DNA of 64,000 nucleotides from Pararhodobacter zhoushanensis (GCF_025949695.1 NZ_JAPDFL010000001.1:2049501-2113500); one strand, 5' to 3'. Counted from the stretch's first letter, positions 8,298 to 16,098 are shown. Program-made: numbers and translations. The notes: a model not told the origin generated them from the letters alone.

Positions 8298-8867
8298 TCA
8301 ATTCAGTAGCCCGATCGGTGATGACTTTTCTGACTGACCTTCGGCCGCACTGCGCGGCGAGCTCGGGTTGAACAGATCCGGCGACGCGGCTGCCTGCGCC
8401 CGCGCGGCAAAGAGCCTTTGACGCGCGGCTGGATTCAGAGCGAAGTCAGCTTCCATCGAGATCAACGAACGATTCAGCCGATCGGCTTGCATGAATGCCG
8501 GGTGACCGCGCGTGTACTTTCCATGCGGGCTTTCACTTTCGTAGGTCGTTCCTTCGTTGTCGAGCACGCGCTGCAGCTGGACCCAGCGCCCGAAGTCCTG
8601 GCAGTAACGGCCAAAGGTGTGCGCATCGATCGACTGCAGGATCTTCATCGCAGCGAGGCGCGGGGCGATCTCAGACCAGATCACGCGACCTTCGGGGTTC
8701 ACCCAATCCGGGGGCTGAATCTCCCCGGTTGCCCCGTCGATCGCAGCAACTGCTGCAGCTGCTTCGGCCTCGATAGGCTCTGATTTATTCGGTCTGCGCC
8801 CGGAATTCCCTTTGGCCTTCTTGACCGCCGCAGGTTCCGGCGCCGGACCCCGCCGTCCACCAGCCAT
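8298..8867 (-). CDS. phage terminase small subunit, P27 family
   Basis: 189 residues starting MAGGRRGPAPEPAAVKKAKGN, the typical 'GrrgPaP.p...k..rGn.grrp.n..EP' opening of P27-type small terminases, followed by 'PPDWVNPEGRVIWSEIAPRLAAM' and the helical core 'YCQDFGRWVQLQRVLDNEG'. TerS recognises the packaging site and loads TerL. The start was chosen over an ATG 14 codons upstream because AAGGGGG lies 6 bases before this ATG and the family begins here. Confidence 0.92.
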   Translation of the reverse strand: MAGGRRGPAPEPAAVKKAKGNSGRRPNKSEPIEAEAAAAVAAIDGATGEIQPPDWVNPEGRVIWSEIAPRLAAMKILQSIDAHTFGRYCQDFGRWVQLQRVLDNEGTTYESESPHGKYTRGHPAFMQADRLNRSLISMEADFALNPAARQRLFAARAQAAASPDLFNPSSPRSAAEGQSEKSSPIGLLN

Positions 8868-8984
8868 CGATCGCCCCCTTGATTGAGCCCAACAAAAAAG
8901 TTCTGCCAAAACCTGCGCGAATTTTTACTTTCTTACCCGCCGGTCCCGGTCGTTAAGGGTTGCAGGGATTTACCCACCCCCTCC

Positions 8985-9401
8985 CTAGTCGATGCCTCGA
9001 AGTGACGCAGCCAAGCTCAAAGCCCTGGTGCTGGTCAGGTTTAGATCTGCCTTAGCGATGCGGCCCGCCGCATAGAGAGCTTCGAGCTTTTGCTTGACCA
9101 CATCGTGATGCCATCTGCAGCAGGGCTGCCAGTTTGTCACAGACCAGAACAGCGACTGATCACCCTTGTGTGGGATGATGTGGTCGGTCACTCGCGATGC
9201 CTCATCACGTCCGCTTGCCAAGCAGGCAAGGCACAGAACGTTGCGGGCGAGATATGTTTTGCTCGCCTTGTCCCACCGGGTGGAATAGCCACGCTCGCGC
9301 GCAGATCCTCGATCTTTGTCGGTAGCCTTGGCACGCTCAGCACGGTCAGGCTGGTGCGGGGCACGAAATGTGGGTGGCATACTGGGCATGCCCTTAGCCA
9401 T
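8985..9401 (-). CDS. phage HNH endonuclease (packaging-associated)
   Basis: 138 residues with a CxxC pair (VLCLACLASG), 'VTDHIIPHKGD', 'NWQPCCRWHHDVVK' and the C-terminal 'LTSTRALSL'. These are the H-N-H metal finger with zinc-binding cysteines. HNH proteins encoded immediately before TerS are known partners of TerL in cos-type phages and are needed for specific DNA cleavage. The placement therefore suggests cohesive-end packaging, with cos probably near the gap at 8868-8984. This is the first gene of the late operon. Confidence 0.92.
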   Translation of the reverse strand: MAKGMPSMPPTFRAPHQPDRAERAKATDKDRGSARERGYSTRWDKASKTYLARNVLCLACLASGRDEASRVTDHIIPHKGDQSLFWSVTNWQPCCRWHHDVVKQKLEALYAAGRIAKADLNLTSTRALSLAASLRGID

Positions 9402-9413
9402 ACCCTGAAACGC

Positions 9414-9442
9414 AAAAGCGCCCGGCGTTTCCGCTAGGCGCT
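9414..9442 (-). terminator. hairpin terminator in the late-operon leader
   Basis: Read on the minus strand, AGCGCC pairs with GGCGCT and, after one mismatch, AGCG pairs with CGCC, closing a GAAA tetraloop. TTTT follows at once. This resembles a modest intrinsic terminator. It lies between the late promoter at 9548-9577 and the HNH start at 9401, so it would stop transcripts before the packaging and head genes unless antitermination occurs. Confidence 0.6.
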
Positions 9443-9547
9443 ATTCAGGCGTGGTGGGCCTCGCGTTTGAACGAACCCTCGCCGCCCAACCGACTGCGTC
9501 CGATGCCCGAGAGGGTGGGTTGCGCAGCCATAAGGCTATGGGAAGGG

Positions 9548-9577
9548 ACACTAGCGACGTCTTGGCCCGTCTGTCAA
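9548..9577 (-). promoter_or_regulatory. sigma70-type late promoter candidate
   Basis: On the minus strand a perfect -35 box TTGACA (9577-9572) is followed after 18 bases by TAGTGT (9553-9548) as a -10. The -35 overlaps the stop codon of the NusG-like gene and the direction is into the HNH-terS-terL operon, with a leader of about 140 bases. The match to consensus is good for -35 and weaker for -10. Confidence 0.6.
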
Positions 9578-10206
9578 CTGGCCTTGCGGATCGAGATCAG
9601 ATCTTCTGCCCGTGTCGAGACCAGATGCTCGGCCCCAAAGAGGCGCAGACGAACCCGCACATCGCCGGATCCTGCGATCTCGATAACCTCGCAGCGCGTT
9701 CCGGCCATCGGGCCCGCGCGAAACAGCGCACCACCGCCGGCACGCAGAGCACGCGCTGCCTTGCGCCGTGCCGCTGCTGCTGCCTCGGCATCCTCAATCT
9801 TCGCATCGACCTGCCGCATGTCATAGAGCGCGCGCAGATCCTCGGGCTTGATGCAGGCCCAGTTACCATCCTGCACCGTCAGCGCGCCCAGAACATGGGG
9901 CAGGGTGCGGATGGCATGCACCACAGGATACCCCGGGAACCGTGCGAAGACGTAACCGGGCAGGTAGCGCTTGGCCTGCTGAAGCTTGCGCCCGTGGCGC
10001 ACCACCGTGCGGGTCAGGACCGGATGGAACCCCATCACGCCCCGCAGGGACAGCCAGCGTTCAACGAAGCTTTCGCGCTGTGCTGCCACCCGCAGGGCGT
10101 ACCATTGCGCCGGGCCGGGCTGGAACAAGGGTGCAGGGCCCGAGGTGCTGACCACATCGCCCACAGCCACGGCACCGCGCCCGTCAAATGCTCTTGCCAT
10201 CATCAT
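9574..10206 (-). CDS. phage NusG-like (NGN + KOW) antitermination protein
   Basis: 210 residues. 'QWYALRVAAQRESFVERWL' at about 34-52 and 'AKRYLPGYVFARFPGYPVVHAIRTLPHVLGAL' are the NusG N-terminal (NGN) signature, as in NusG and RfaH. The C-terminal segment 'GPMAGTRCEVIEIAG' to 'RAEDLISI' is a KOW domain. Such paralogues bind RNA polymerase and alter pausing or termination. Here it lies just before the late promoter and leader terminator, so a role in late antitermination is likely (inference). Three consecutive ATG codons occur at the start; the last one has the better-spaced AGGGA. Confidence 0.85.
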   Translation of the reverse strand: MMMARAFDGRGAVAVGDVVSTSGPAPLFQPGPAQWYALRVAAQRESFVERWLSLRGVMGFHPVLTRTVVRHGRKLQQAKRYLPGYVFARFPGYPVVHAIRTLPHVLGALTVQDGNWACIKPEDLRALYDMRQVDAKIEDAEAAAAARRKAARALRAGGGALFRAGPMAGTRCEVIEIAGSGDVRVRLRLFGAEHLVSTRAEDLISIRKAS

Positions 10207-10787
10207 CCCTGCACCGCCTCTGCCTTCGCCGCGCGCACGTCGCGCAACAGTGTCATCATCCGCGCCTGATCGGCCTCATACCGGCGCACGAATTCGGCCT
10301 CAGCCGGATCAACGCCCAGGCCGCAATCCCGGCGTTCATGGACGATGGCAATGCGCCGGGCCGCGTCGCGCGCCCGGTCCAACACCAGCGACCGCGCTTG
10401 CGGCGTTGCCGGGGGCACGCGCTTGACCTCGAAATAGCGCCAGGTCTCGACCAGCGTGCCGTCCTGCACCATCTGGTCGCCCTCGCGCGAGGCGAACCAG
10501 CTGAGCAGCTTGGTGTCAGCTTCGAGGGGCAGGGGCTGGCACAGATGCGCGAAGCTGATGAAGGCCGCGCGGGCAGGCCAGAAGTCCCGCGACGATCCTT
10601 CGCCATGCACCCGCATCATGCGCGCCAGCACGGCAAGATTGTCGTCGCTCATATAGGACAGCTCATCCGCCACGGCGTTCAGCATCGCGACGCCCGCCGC
10701 CTCTGCCACCTTCTTTGGGTGCCTGAACCCCAGCGGCTCGAACAGCAGCCTGCGCACCCGGTCCCGATTGGTCTCTGTCGTTTCCAT
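10203..10787 (-). CDS. phage hypothetical protein, replication/regulation region
   Basis: About 194 residues from the ATG with a strong ribosome site (AAAGGGG 5 bases upstream; METTETNRDRVRRLLFEPLG). Mostly helical, with two basic patches (RDRVRRLL; SLVLDRARDAARRIA) and a C-terminal helix 'EFVRRYEADQARMMTLLRDV'. Longer starts at 10859 or 10913 would run into the repeat cluster at 10883-10978 and are less likely. The stop overlaps the NusG-like start. Family not recognised. Confidence 0.68.
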   Translation of the reverse strand: METTETNRDRVRRLLFEPLGFRHPKKVAEAAGVAMLNAVADELSYMSDDNLAVLARMMRVHGEGSSRDFWPARAAFISFAHLCQPLPLEADTKLLSWFASREGDQMVQDGTLVETWRYFEVKRVPPATPQARSLVLDRARDAARRIAIVHERRDCGLGVDPAEAEFVRRYEADQARMMTLLRDVRAAKAEAVQG

Positions 10788-10882
10788 CTTCGCCCCTTTC
10801 TCAGCCCTGCCGGACTTATCCACATGCAACCGGTTGCCGTTGTTTCCTAAGTTTTTCATTTCCTTCTCTTCTCCTTTCAGTC

Positions 10883-10978
10883 CGGAAGGTTTTCGGGCCG
10901 CAAAAACGGGCAAATGTGCCCGTTTGGTCGGTTTCTTTCCGAAAACGTTCCAGAAACTTTCCGGCGGAAGGTTTTCGG
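10883..10978. repeat. three copies of a 13-14 bp motif (operator or iteron cluster)
   Basis: CGGAAGGTTTTCGG occurs exactly at 10883-10896 and 10965-10978, and an inverted copy with one mismatch (GGAACGTTTTCGG on the minus strand) lies at 10939-10951. A separate inverted repeat, CGGGCA-AATG-TGCCCG, lies between them near 10907-10922. The cluster sits between two replication-region genes, so iterons of a phage origin or operators for the downstream gene are both possible. Confidence 0.65.
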
Positions 10979-10997
10979 AATGTTTTGACGCAGCCCC

Positions 10998-11621
10998 TCA
11001 GCGGCCCATAGATGCCAGATCCAGTGCCTCCATTGCCTGCTTGACCCGCAAAACGGTGCGCGATGTGCCGGGCTCCAAGGTTTCGCAAAGCACCTGATCC
11101 AGCCGGACCACATAGGACTGATCTTCCGACATGCGGCGTGACCCGCCCGCGCGCAGAATGCGCTCTGGCAGGTCTTTCAGACGCTTTCGCTCGCGGTCAT
11201 CGGCACGCCTCTGCTCGGCGTCGACCTTTGACTGTGCTGCCGATTTTGTGACGGTCAGCAGCTTGGGATGATAAAGCCGCACGCGCCCGTCGCTGACGAT
11301 GCAACGCGTCCAGCCATAGAGCGGCGTAATCGGCCGGGCCATCAAGCGCATCCACTCGTCCAGGCTGATACGCGCGACCCACGCCAGATCGCTATCGCTG
11401 ACCGGCAGCGTGCCAACGGGATCTTCATCCTGCGACGCGCAGAGCAAATCGAGGAACACGCCGCGCACGTCGCGGTCAGCATCCCTGCGGAAATCAGACG
11501 TGCGCCACCACGCGTGGTGGAACTGGAACCAGCCGTGCGATTCCAGCCGGACGCCAAGCGGTATCGGGTAACGGAACACATCGTCGGTCCCGACTGGCTG
11601 TAAATGCGGCTTGGCGCTCAT
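10998..11621 (-). CDS. phage replication-region protein with DUF1376-like N-terminus
   Basis: 207 residues from the ATG at 11621 (MSAKPHLQPVGTDDVFRYP). The segment 'HHAWWRTSDFRRDADRDVRGVFLDLLCASQDEDPVGTLP' followed by 'SDSDLAWVARIS' resembles the winged-helix module of DUF1376/replisome-organiser-like phage proteins. After 'GRVRLYHPKLL' comes a basic helical part with many Arg/Lys, probably DNA-contacting. The methylase gene ends 24 bases upstream. Role in replication is inferred from position. Confidence 0.65.
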   Translation of the reverse strand: MSAKPHLQPVGTDDVFRYPIPLGVRLESHGWFQFHHAWWRTSDFRRDADRDVRGVFLDLLCASQDEDPVGTLPVSDSDLAWVARISLDEWMRLMARPITPLYGWTRCIVSDGRVRLYHPKLLTVTKSAAQSKVDAEQRRADDRERKRLKDLPERILRAGGSRRMSEDQSYVVRLDQVLCETLEPGTSRTVLRVKQAMEALDLASMGR

Positions 11622-11644
11622 TGTCGCCGGGGTGCTGCTTTGGG

Positions 11645-12337
11645 TCACACCAGCACCCCCTGCCGTGCATCCGGCGCATCGCGATACAGCCGCTTGCGCA
11701 GCCACGTATTCGGGCCAGGCGCAGGGCGGTTGGTGTCCCAGACAAACCAGCTGTTGCGCTGGGGCGGCGATCCGCCGCCGCGAAAGTCGATCTTCCAGCA
11801 GCACAGATATTCAACGCTGGGCGGATGCTTGGCGAACAGCGCGTCGAACCCGTTGATCCGCGCCGCCGGCCAGTCGGCGTTCAGCAGCATGGCCAGATAG
11901 CCCGGCTGCAGCGCCAGAGCGTGGGTCAGCCAGCGGCCATGCCCGTCGCGGGCGCTGATCTGGCCGTAAGGCGGGTTGGTGATCTGGATCGGTGCCAGCG
12001 CCTCGTGCACTGCAAAGAAGCTCCGCAGGATCACACCGGGCCAGCCCCGGTCCTGCACATCGTTGCCGATGACCTCGAACCCGTGCTGCGCCAGAACCCG
12101 GGCGATATGGCCAGCGCCAACGGCAGGCTCCCAGACACGGCGACCGTGGGCAAGGATCGCGTCCATCTCCGCGCCAAGAAAGGCGGCAGTCGCGTCCGGC
12201 GGCGTCGGGTCATAATCCAGCGGATCGCGGGCGTCGGCGGGCGCGTCCTGCCTTGGCAGATCAGCGATCAAGGGCACCCCGGCGACAGGGGACGGGCGCG
12301 TGGCGCGGAACAGGGCCTTTGCTGAAGCCGCACTCAT
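11645..12337 (-). CDS. phage DNA adenine-type methyltransferase
   Basis: 230 residues. SAM-binding motif I is 'VWEPAVGAGHIARVLAQHG' at about 68-86, an acidic position follows in 'EVIGNDVQDRG', and catalytic motif IV is 'ITNPPYG' at about 118-124, typical of N6-adenine or N4-cytosine methylases. No separate target-recognition domain is obvious, so it is a compact solitary phage methylase. It may protect phage DNA from restriction or mark replication. It overlaps the DUF1937 gene by 4 bases. Confidence 0.87.
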   Translation of the reverse strand: MSAASAKALFRATRPSPVAGVPLIADLPRQDAPADARDPLDYDPTPPDATAAFLGAEMDAILAHGRRVWEPAVGAGHIARVLAQHGFEVIGNDVQDRGWPGVILRSFFAVHEALAPIQITNPPYGQISARDGHGRWLTHALALQPGYLAMLLNADWPAARINGFDALFAKHPPSVEYLCCWKIDFRGGGSPPQRNSWFVWDTNRPAPGPNTWLRKRLYRDAPDARQGVLV

Positions 12338-12813
12338 GGCCAGCCCGCCACATAGACCGGCCGGGGCCGCGCGACGAAGCTTTCCACTTCATGCCGGATG
12401 CCGTCCGAGTCGCGCCACCCGGCGATGCAGGGGACATAGATCGCACTCGACGCATCGAGCATCGGCGCACACCAGCGGGTCCAGAACGCGGCGTCCAGCG
12501 CCAGCGAGGCCGCAGCTGCGCCGCCCTTCCACGACCTGACATCCCGCGTTACGGCCTGCGACTGCACGATCGGCGAGACGGCGGTAACACCGCGCATCGC
12601 CAGCCAGCGCTGCCATTGCGCGGCAAGGGCAGCGGCGTCCTCTGCCCGGGCCGGATCGTAAACCCCGGTCGGCGCGGCAAGGCGGGTGTAGGGTGTCGCC
12701 AGGTACACCTGACCCCGTGCAACCATCGCCATCGCCTCGACCGTCACGCCAAAGCGCACGGCGGGGTGGTCGCGCAGGGTGGCCCAGAAAGCCTTGGCGT
12801 CGGGCGCGATCAT
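12334..12813 (-). CDS. DUF1937-family protein (nucleoside deoxyribosyltransferase-like fold)
   Basis: 159 residues. The core 'GQVYLATPYTR' at about 34-44 and 'AVSPIVQSQAV', with a later 'SAIYVPCIAGWRDSDGIRHEVE', match the DUF1937 family, which has the nucleoside 2-deoxyribosyltransferase-like fold. The C-terminal pattern D-S-D-G-I-R-x-E is where such enzymes keep an acidic catalytic residue, so a nucleotide-metabolic or nucleotide-sensing role is possible, but no activity can be claimed. Overlaps both neighbours by 4 bases. Confidence 0.78.
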   Translation of the reverse strand: MIAPDAKAFWATLRDHPAVRFGVTVEAMAMVARGQVYLATPYTRLAAPTGVYDPARAEDAAALAAQWQRWLAMRGVTAVSPIVQSQAVTRDVRSWKGGAAAASLALDAAFWTRWCAPMLDASSAIYVPCIAGWRDSDGIRHEVESFVARPRPVYVAGWP

Positions 12814-13517
12814 GTCATGCCCAACGCGGCTTTATACAGGTCAATGATCGCCTCTTCCTCGGCAATATCATCCGGCTCGCGCTTGCGCAGAGCGATGATC
12901 TTGCGCAGGCATTTGGGGTCATAGCCACGGCCCTTGGCCTCGGCCATCACTTCCTTCTGCTGCTCGGTGATGTCTTTTTCCGCCTCAAGATGCTCATAGC
13001 GCTCGACAAACTGGCGCAGCTCATCAGCGGTCACGTCATAAGCGTGCTGCTTCACGGCTTCGTCCTCGGCGGTTTCCTTCATCGGAGGCTTGCCTTGCCT
13101 TCTGGCCTTTGCAGCCTTGAAATCTTCATGGGAAAACCGGACGCTGCCGCTGCGAATTGCGGCGCCAGATCCTATCTGAAAGCAGCCCGGATCCAGCGCC
13201 TCGATCGGCGCGATAATCTTCTTGATCGCCTTGGTTTGCGCTTCGTCGTCAGTGATCGCGCGGATGCGGTCCCACTGCGGCACCAACGCGGCCCAATAGG
13301 CGTTTACCTCTGCCATCCGGGGCAGATCCCCGCGCAGCTGAGGGAACGCCGTCAGCAACGCCTCGCACCGCCCGAAATCGCCGTAATCGTGCGGATAGTC
13401 ACCGGTCGATCCTACCCCGCCGCCCAGATGCGCAGCGATCGCCGAAGACGACGCGCCGCCGGGAAAGGCCTTGATCTCATCATAGATCGCCGCTGCCAAA
13501 GTCTCGCTTTGCGTCAT
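12810..13517 (-). CDS. GapR (DUF2312) domain fused to a phage N-terminal domain
   Basis: 235 residues starting MTQSETLAAAIYDEIK. Residues 162-234 are a full GapR domain ('DELRQFVERYEHLEAE', 'AEAKGRGYDPKCLRKIIALRK', 'EEEAIIDLYKAAL'), usually a stand-alone protein of about 80-90 residues. In Caulobacter GapR clamps overtwisted DNA ahead of forks and stimulates topoisomerases. Residues 1-90 are a separate helical domain not recognised, joined by a Lys/Arg-rich linker (about 130-150). The start with the family-like N-terminus was preferred over one 22 codons upstream. A role in phage replication or nucleoid takeover is inference. Confidence 0.85.
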   Translation of the reverse strand: MTQSETLAAAIYDEIKAFPGGASSSAIAAHLGGGVGSTGDYPHDYGDFGRCEALLTAFPQLRGDLPRMAEVNAYWAALVPQWDRIRAITDDEAQTKAIKKIIAPIEALDPGCFQIGSGAAIRSGSVRFSHEDFKAAKARRQGKPPMKETAEDEAVKQHAYDVTADELRQFVERYEHLEAEKDITEQQKEVMAEAKGRGYDPKCLRKIIALRKREPDDIAEEEAIIDLYKAALGMT

Positions 13518-14373
13518 GGATGCGCCCTCGAAAAACCGACAGCCTGCGCTGCACAAAAGGTGAAGGACCAAGCGCGCCCGCACCGGCCGGGATGGCCACC
13601 GTATGGGGTGCGGTTAACAAAAACGAACCGGACGCGCTCGGGAGGTGTGACCAGTACCAGCAGCGGCTTAACCGCCCCGTTCACGTCCGGGCGTCCCCGG
13701 CTGCAGGTCACACCACCGGAAGGCGGCTGAATGCGGGGCTTCCACCCGCTGCGGTTCGTCACCTCTGACGCCGTAACTGCCGGACGCCAACAGTCTGCGA
13801 ACCGCCTCGCAGATGGCCTACTCGAACCGCCAGCCGGGCGCGGGAACGGGTGGTGCTCTCCCGGCTGGATCGCGACTGGTTCTTTCGCTTGGGATTGTTC
13901 GAGCGCGGCGGCGGGGACCGATCCCGCAGCCCGTTTCCGGGTCGCGTCCTTAGTGAAGTAAGCCCGCCGTCCATGGCGGTTCACCGCGCTCGGAAAGGGG
14001 GTGCGCAGTATGCACATCCTTTCGGAAGGCGGCTGAGAAAACGGGCGGCGCGTGATTGGCGAAAGCGCCGCCCTCTGTGTGTGCAACTTCGCGTCGATCA
14101 GACCTTCATGGCAGTCTCCCTTGCTGGTGCGCGCAGCGGCATTGTGGGGTGCGCACGTCCCCTGTCCCACGGCTGCGACGGACCGCAGGCGAAGAACAGG
14201 CTGGGCTGAAAAGGCCCCGGCAGCGTGGAACGCCGCCGGGGAAGTTGACGGGAGGCAAGCAGCGCGGATAACCCGCCGCGCACGGGAACTGGCGCCGCCA
14301 CCACGCGGGGCGTGAGTGCCCCGGGCTGCCCTGGTGACGGCGATCCGCGCGGGGAGGAGGTCGCGCGAATAGG
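13518..14373. other. 856-bp region without a convincing gene, rich in hairpins
   Basis: No frame shows a believable protein. The longest minus frame (287 codons) is Arg/Pro-rich with no recognisable motif or ribosome site. Several strong inverted repeats are present: GGGCGGCGC at 14043-14051 pairs with 14065-14073, CCCCGGC at 14215-14221 pairs with 14235-14241, and GGGGC/GCCCC lie near 14307-14322. CGGAAGGCGGCTGA occurs twice (13717-13730 and 14023-14036). A structured RNA, origin or decayed genes are all possible. Confidence 0.5.
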
Positions 14374-15204
14374 TCATGCGGATGCCCTTTGGTGGGCGGC
14401 ATGCAGGCGTCCCACCACAACGTCAATCACGCGGCCACGAGCGCTTCCCCCGGCCATCCTCGACCGGGCAATGGCGTCATCGTACAGATCGGCGAAGTCG
14501 ATGGCGTCAAACACTGCCGCCAATTCCAGACGCATAAACCGCTGGTTAGTGGCGATGGCTGGAAGCCATGCGCTAAGGATCGGCCCCGCGTAAGCTTCAA
14601 TCTGAGCGCCTTGCATGGAGTTGGAAATGCCCGCCAGCCCGGCGGTGATTGCCTCGCCCTCGCCAGCCTCGATCATGCGCCGGATAAGGCCGATGGCGTA
14701 AATATCGCGCGGCTTTTTGAAGGCGGCGCTGGGGTTCGCCGTGGCGATCCGACAGCCGCCCGCCTCAACCGCCTTGCTGGCGGCAATCGCCCATTCCATG
14801 CCGGCCTGCAGTTCCGCGCGATAGACGGCGAGCCGATCAAGGCTAATCCTATCCCGGTTCACAGCGACGAAGCTGGCGGCTTGCTCCCTCAGAGTCATCG
14901 GCACCATCATCGCCGGAAGCGCTGTGATCCCACAAAGGGCCGCTGCATGCGCACGGTGCTGGCCATCCACCACGGCAAACTGCCCGGCATCGCCCGGTGC
15001 AATGAGGATCGGCTGATACTTCTTCCAGTCCCAGCCGCGGGCAATGCGGGCAATGATGTTGCGGCCCTTCGCCGTAAGGGCGCGCTGATACCGGGTGTCG
15101 ATGGTCAGCGCAGAGACGTCTGCCCAGAGCATGGTCGGCAGCATCTGGTCAGCGGGCGCATCGGCGGGATGGAAGCCGGTCAGGTCGATGTGACGGAAGT
15201 TCAT
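14374..15204 (-). CDS. ParB/Srx-fold protein (DUF6551-like)
   Basis: 276 residues. 'IARGWDWKKYQPILIA' followed by 'GQFAVVDGQHRAHAAALCGI' is the ParB-type nucleotide-binding motif (VDGQHR instead of the usual GERR/GQHR), and 'REQAASFVAVNRDR' continues the family pattern. Phage proteins of this type belong to the ParB/sulfiredoxin fold. There is no HTH/centromere-binding half, so partitioning is unlikely; CTP/ATP binding or a nuclease/regulator role is more plausible. The start overlaps the upstream gene's stop by 4 bases. Confidence 0.8.
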   Translation of the reverse strand: MNFRHIDLTGFHPADAPADQMLPTMLWADVSALTIDTRYQRALTAKGRNIIARIARGWDWKKYQPILIAPGDAGQFAVVDGQHRAHAAALCGITALPAMMVPMTLREQAASFVAVNRDRISLDRLAVYRAELQAGMEWAIAASKAVEAGGCRIATANPSAAFKKPRDIYAIGLIRRMIEAGEGEAITAGLAGISNSMQGAQIEAYAGPILSAWLPAIATNQRFMRLELAAVFDAIDFADLYDDAIARSRMAGGSARGRVIDVVVGRLHAAHQRASA

Positions 15205-15833
15205 GCGCCCACCTCCTGCGTGCCGACTGAAAGTCGAAACTCAGTTCTTGATGCCCGGCCCGCAGACCAGCCCAGCGGCTTGAGAATTGCCCAGCTCCAG
15301 CGGCGGGGATCGACATGCGGCAGATCTTCGGGCCAGCTGAACAGCTGACAACCCGCCGCGTCGGCGACGTCACGCGCGACCCGGCCCAACGCCGGGGCAG
15401 GGCGGTTCACCCCGGTGTGGAACGCCAGCAGATGTCCGGCAGGCAGCGCGTCCAGCTGCTCGGCCAGCGCCTGCACCAGCACCGCGCGCGGCTCGGCCAC
15501 ATCGGCAACCCAGTCGACACGCCGCGACGCATGACGCAGCGGCGCGTGACCCAGCCGCACCGGCTCGACGTCGATCAGGGCCCAGACGGCAGACAGCGGC
15601 TCTTGGGCCCGCCCGGCGCGGCGCTCGACAATCGCCAACCCCTGCGCACCCAGCCTGTCGGCCAGCCGCGCTTTTGACCCCGAGAACGAGCGCGCCACGA
15701 TGACGTCAGGATAGACGCGGAACTCGCGCGGCCCGAAGATCCGCCGCGCCAGTTCAACCAGATCGCTGGGGCCTTCGCTCAGAATGGTGACCAGATCGTG
15801 ACCCAGCGACTTGGGGTCCAGCGTGGCCAGCAT
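15201..15833 (-). CDS. phage hypothetical protein; 5' end probably frameshifted
   Basis: At least 210 residues from ATG (MLATLDPKSLGHDLVTILSEG). Contains a mixed alpha/beta body ('REFRVYPDVIVARSFSG', 'GHLLAFHTGVNRPAPALG') with no recognised family. The likely true start is the GTG at 15877, overlapping the upstream stop (GTGA): that frame reads MTADWTP and then needs one extra C in the C4 run at 15858-15861 to join DPAAKLSRMLATLDP. A one-base deletion, real or from sequencing, is suspected. Confidence 0.6.
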   Translation of the reverse strand: MLATLDPKSLGHDLVTILSEGPSDLVELARRIFGPREFRVYPDVIVARSFSGSKARLADRLGAQGLAIVERRAGRAQEPLSAVWALIDVEPVRLGHAPLRHASRRVDWVADVAEPRAVLVQALAEQLDALPAGHLLAFHTGVNRPAPALGRVARDVADAAGCQLFSWPEDLPHVDPRRWSWAILKPLGWSAGRASRTEFRLSVGTQEVGA

Positions 15834-15873
15834 CCGCGACAGCTTGGCCGCGGGATCGGGGTCCAGTCGGCGG

Positions 15874-16098
15874 TCACGAGATCACCCCCCGCACCGGCAC
15901 AGAAACGACAGTGTCGGTCGACGCCTTGCGTTCCACGGAAGGGTCTGTGCTTTCCGCATCCGTTTTCAAGGGGTCCGCACAACCCCCGGAAAACTTTCCC
16001 AGCCGCTGCGCCGCCCGTTCCTGCCACCACGCGCCGAACGCGCGCACATGGTTGGCAAGCAGCAGCTCGGCGACCGTCGCGCGAAACCGAATACCCAT
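15874..16098 (-). CDS. small phage protein, 74 aa
   Basis: 74 residues starting MGIRFRATVAELLLANHVRAF, with a helical first half and a polar, probably disordered second half. Its ATG overlaps the stop of the upstream HTH gene (TAATG). Longer in-frame extensions upstream are cysteine-rich shadow of that gene. Function unknown. Confidence 0.6.
   Translation of the reverse strand: MGIRFRATVAELLLANHVRAFGAWWQERAAQRLGKFSGGCADPLKTDAESTDPSVERKASTDTVVSVPVRGVIS

Noticed and set aside
1-9401. Gene transfer agent instead of prophage
   Set aside because: The head gene order is shared with rhodobacterial GTAs, but an integrase, excisionase-like gene, repressor switch, methylase and tRNA attachment locus are joined to it.
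13514-14377. 287-codon minus-strand frame in the hairpin-rich region
   Set aside because: Arg/Pro/Ser-rich with no motif and no ribosome site; long open frames are expected by chance at this GC content. The region is reported instead as non-coding with uncertainty.
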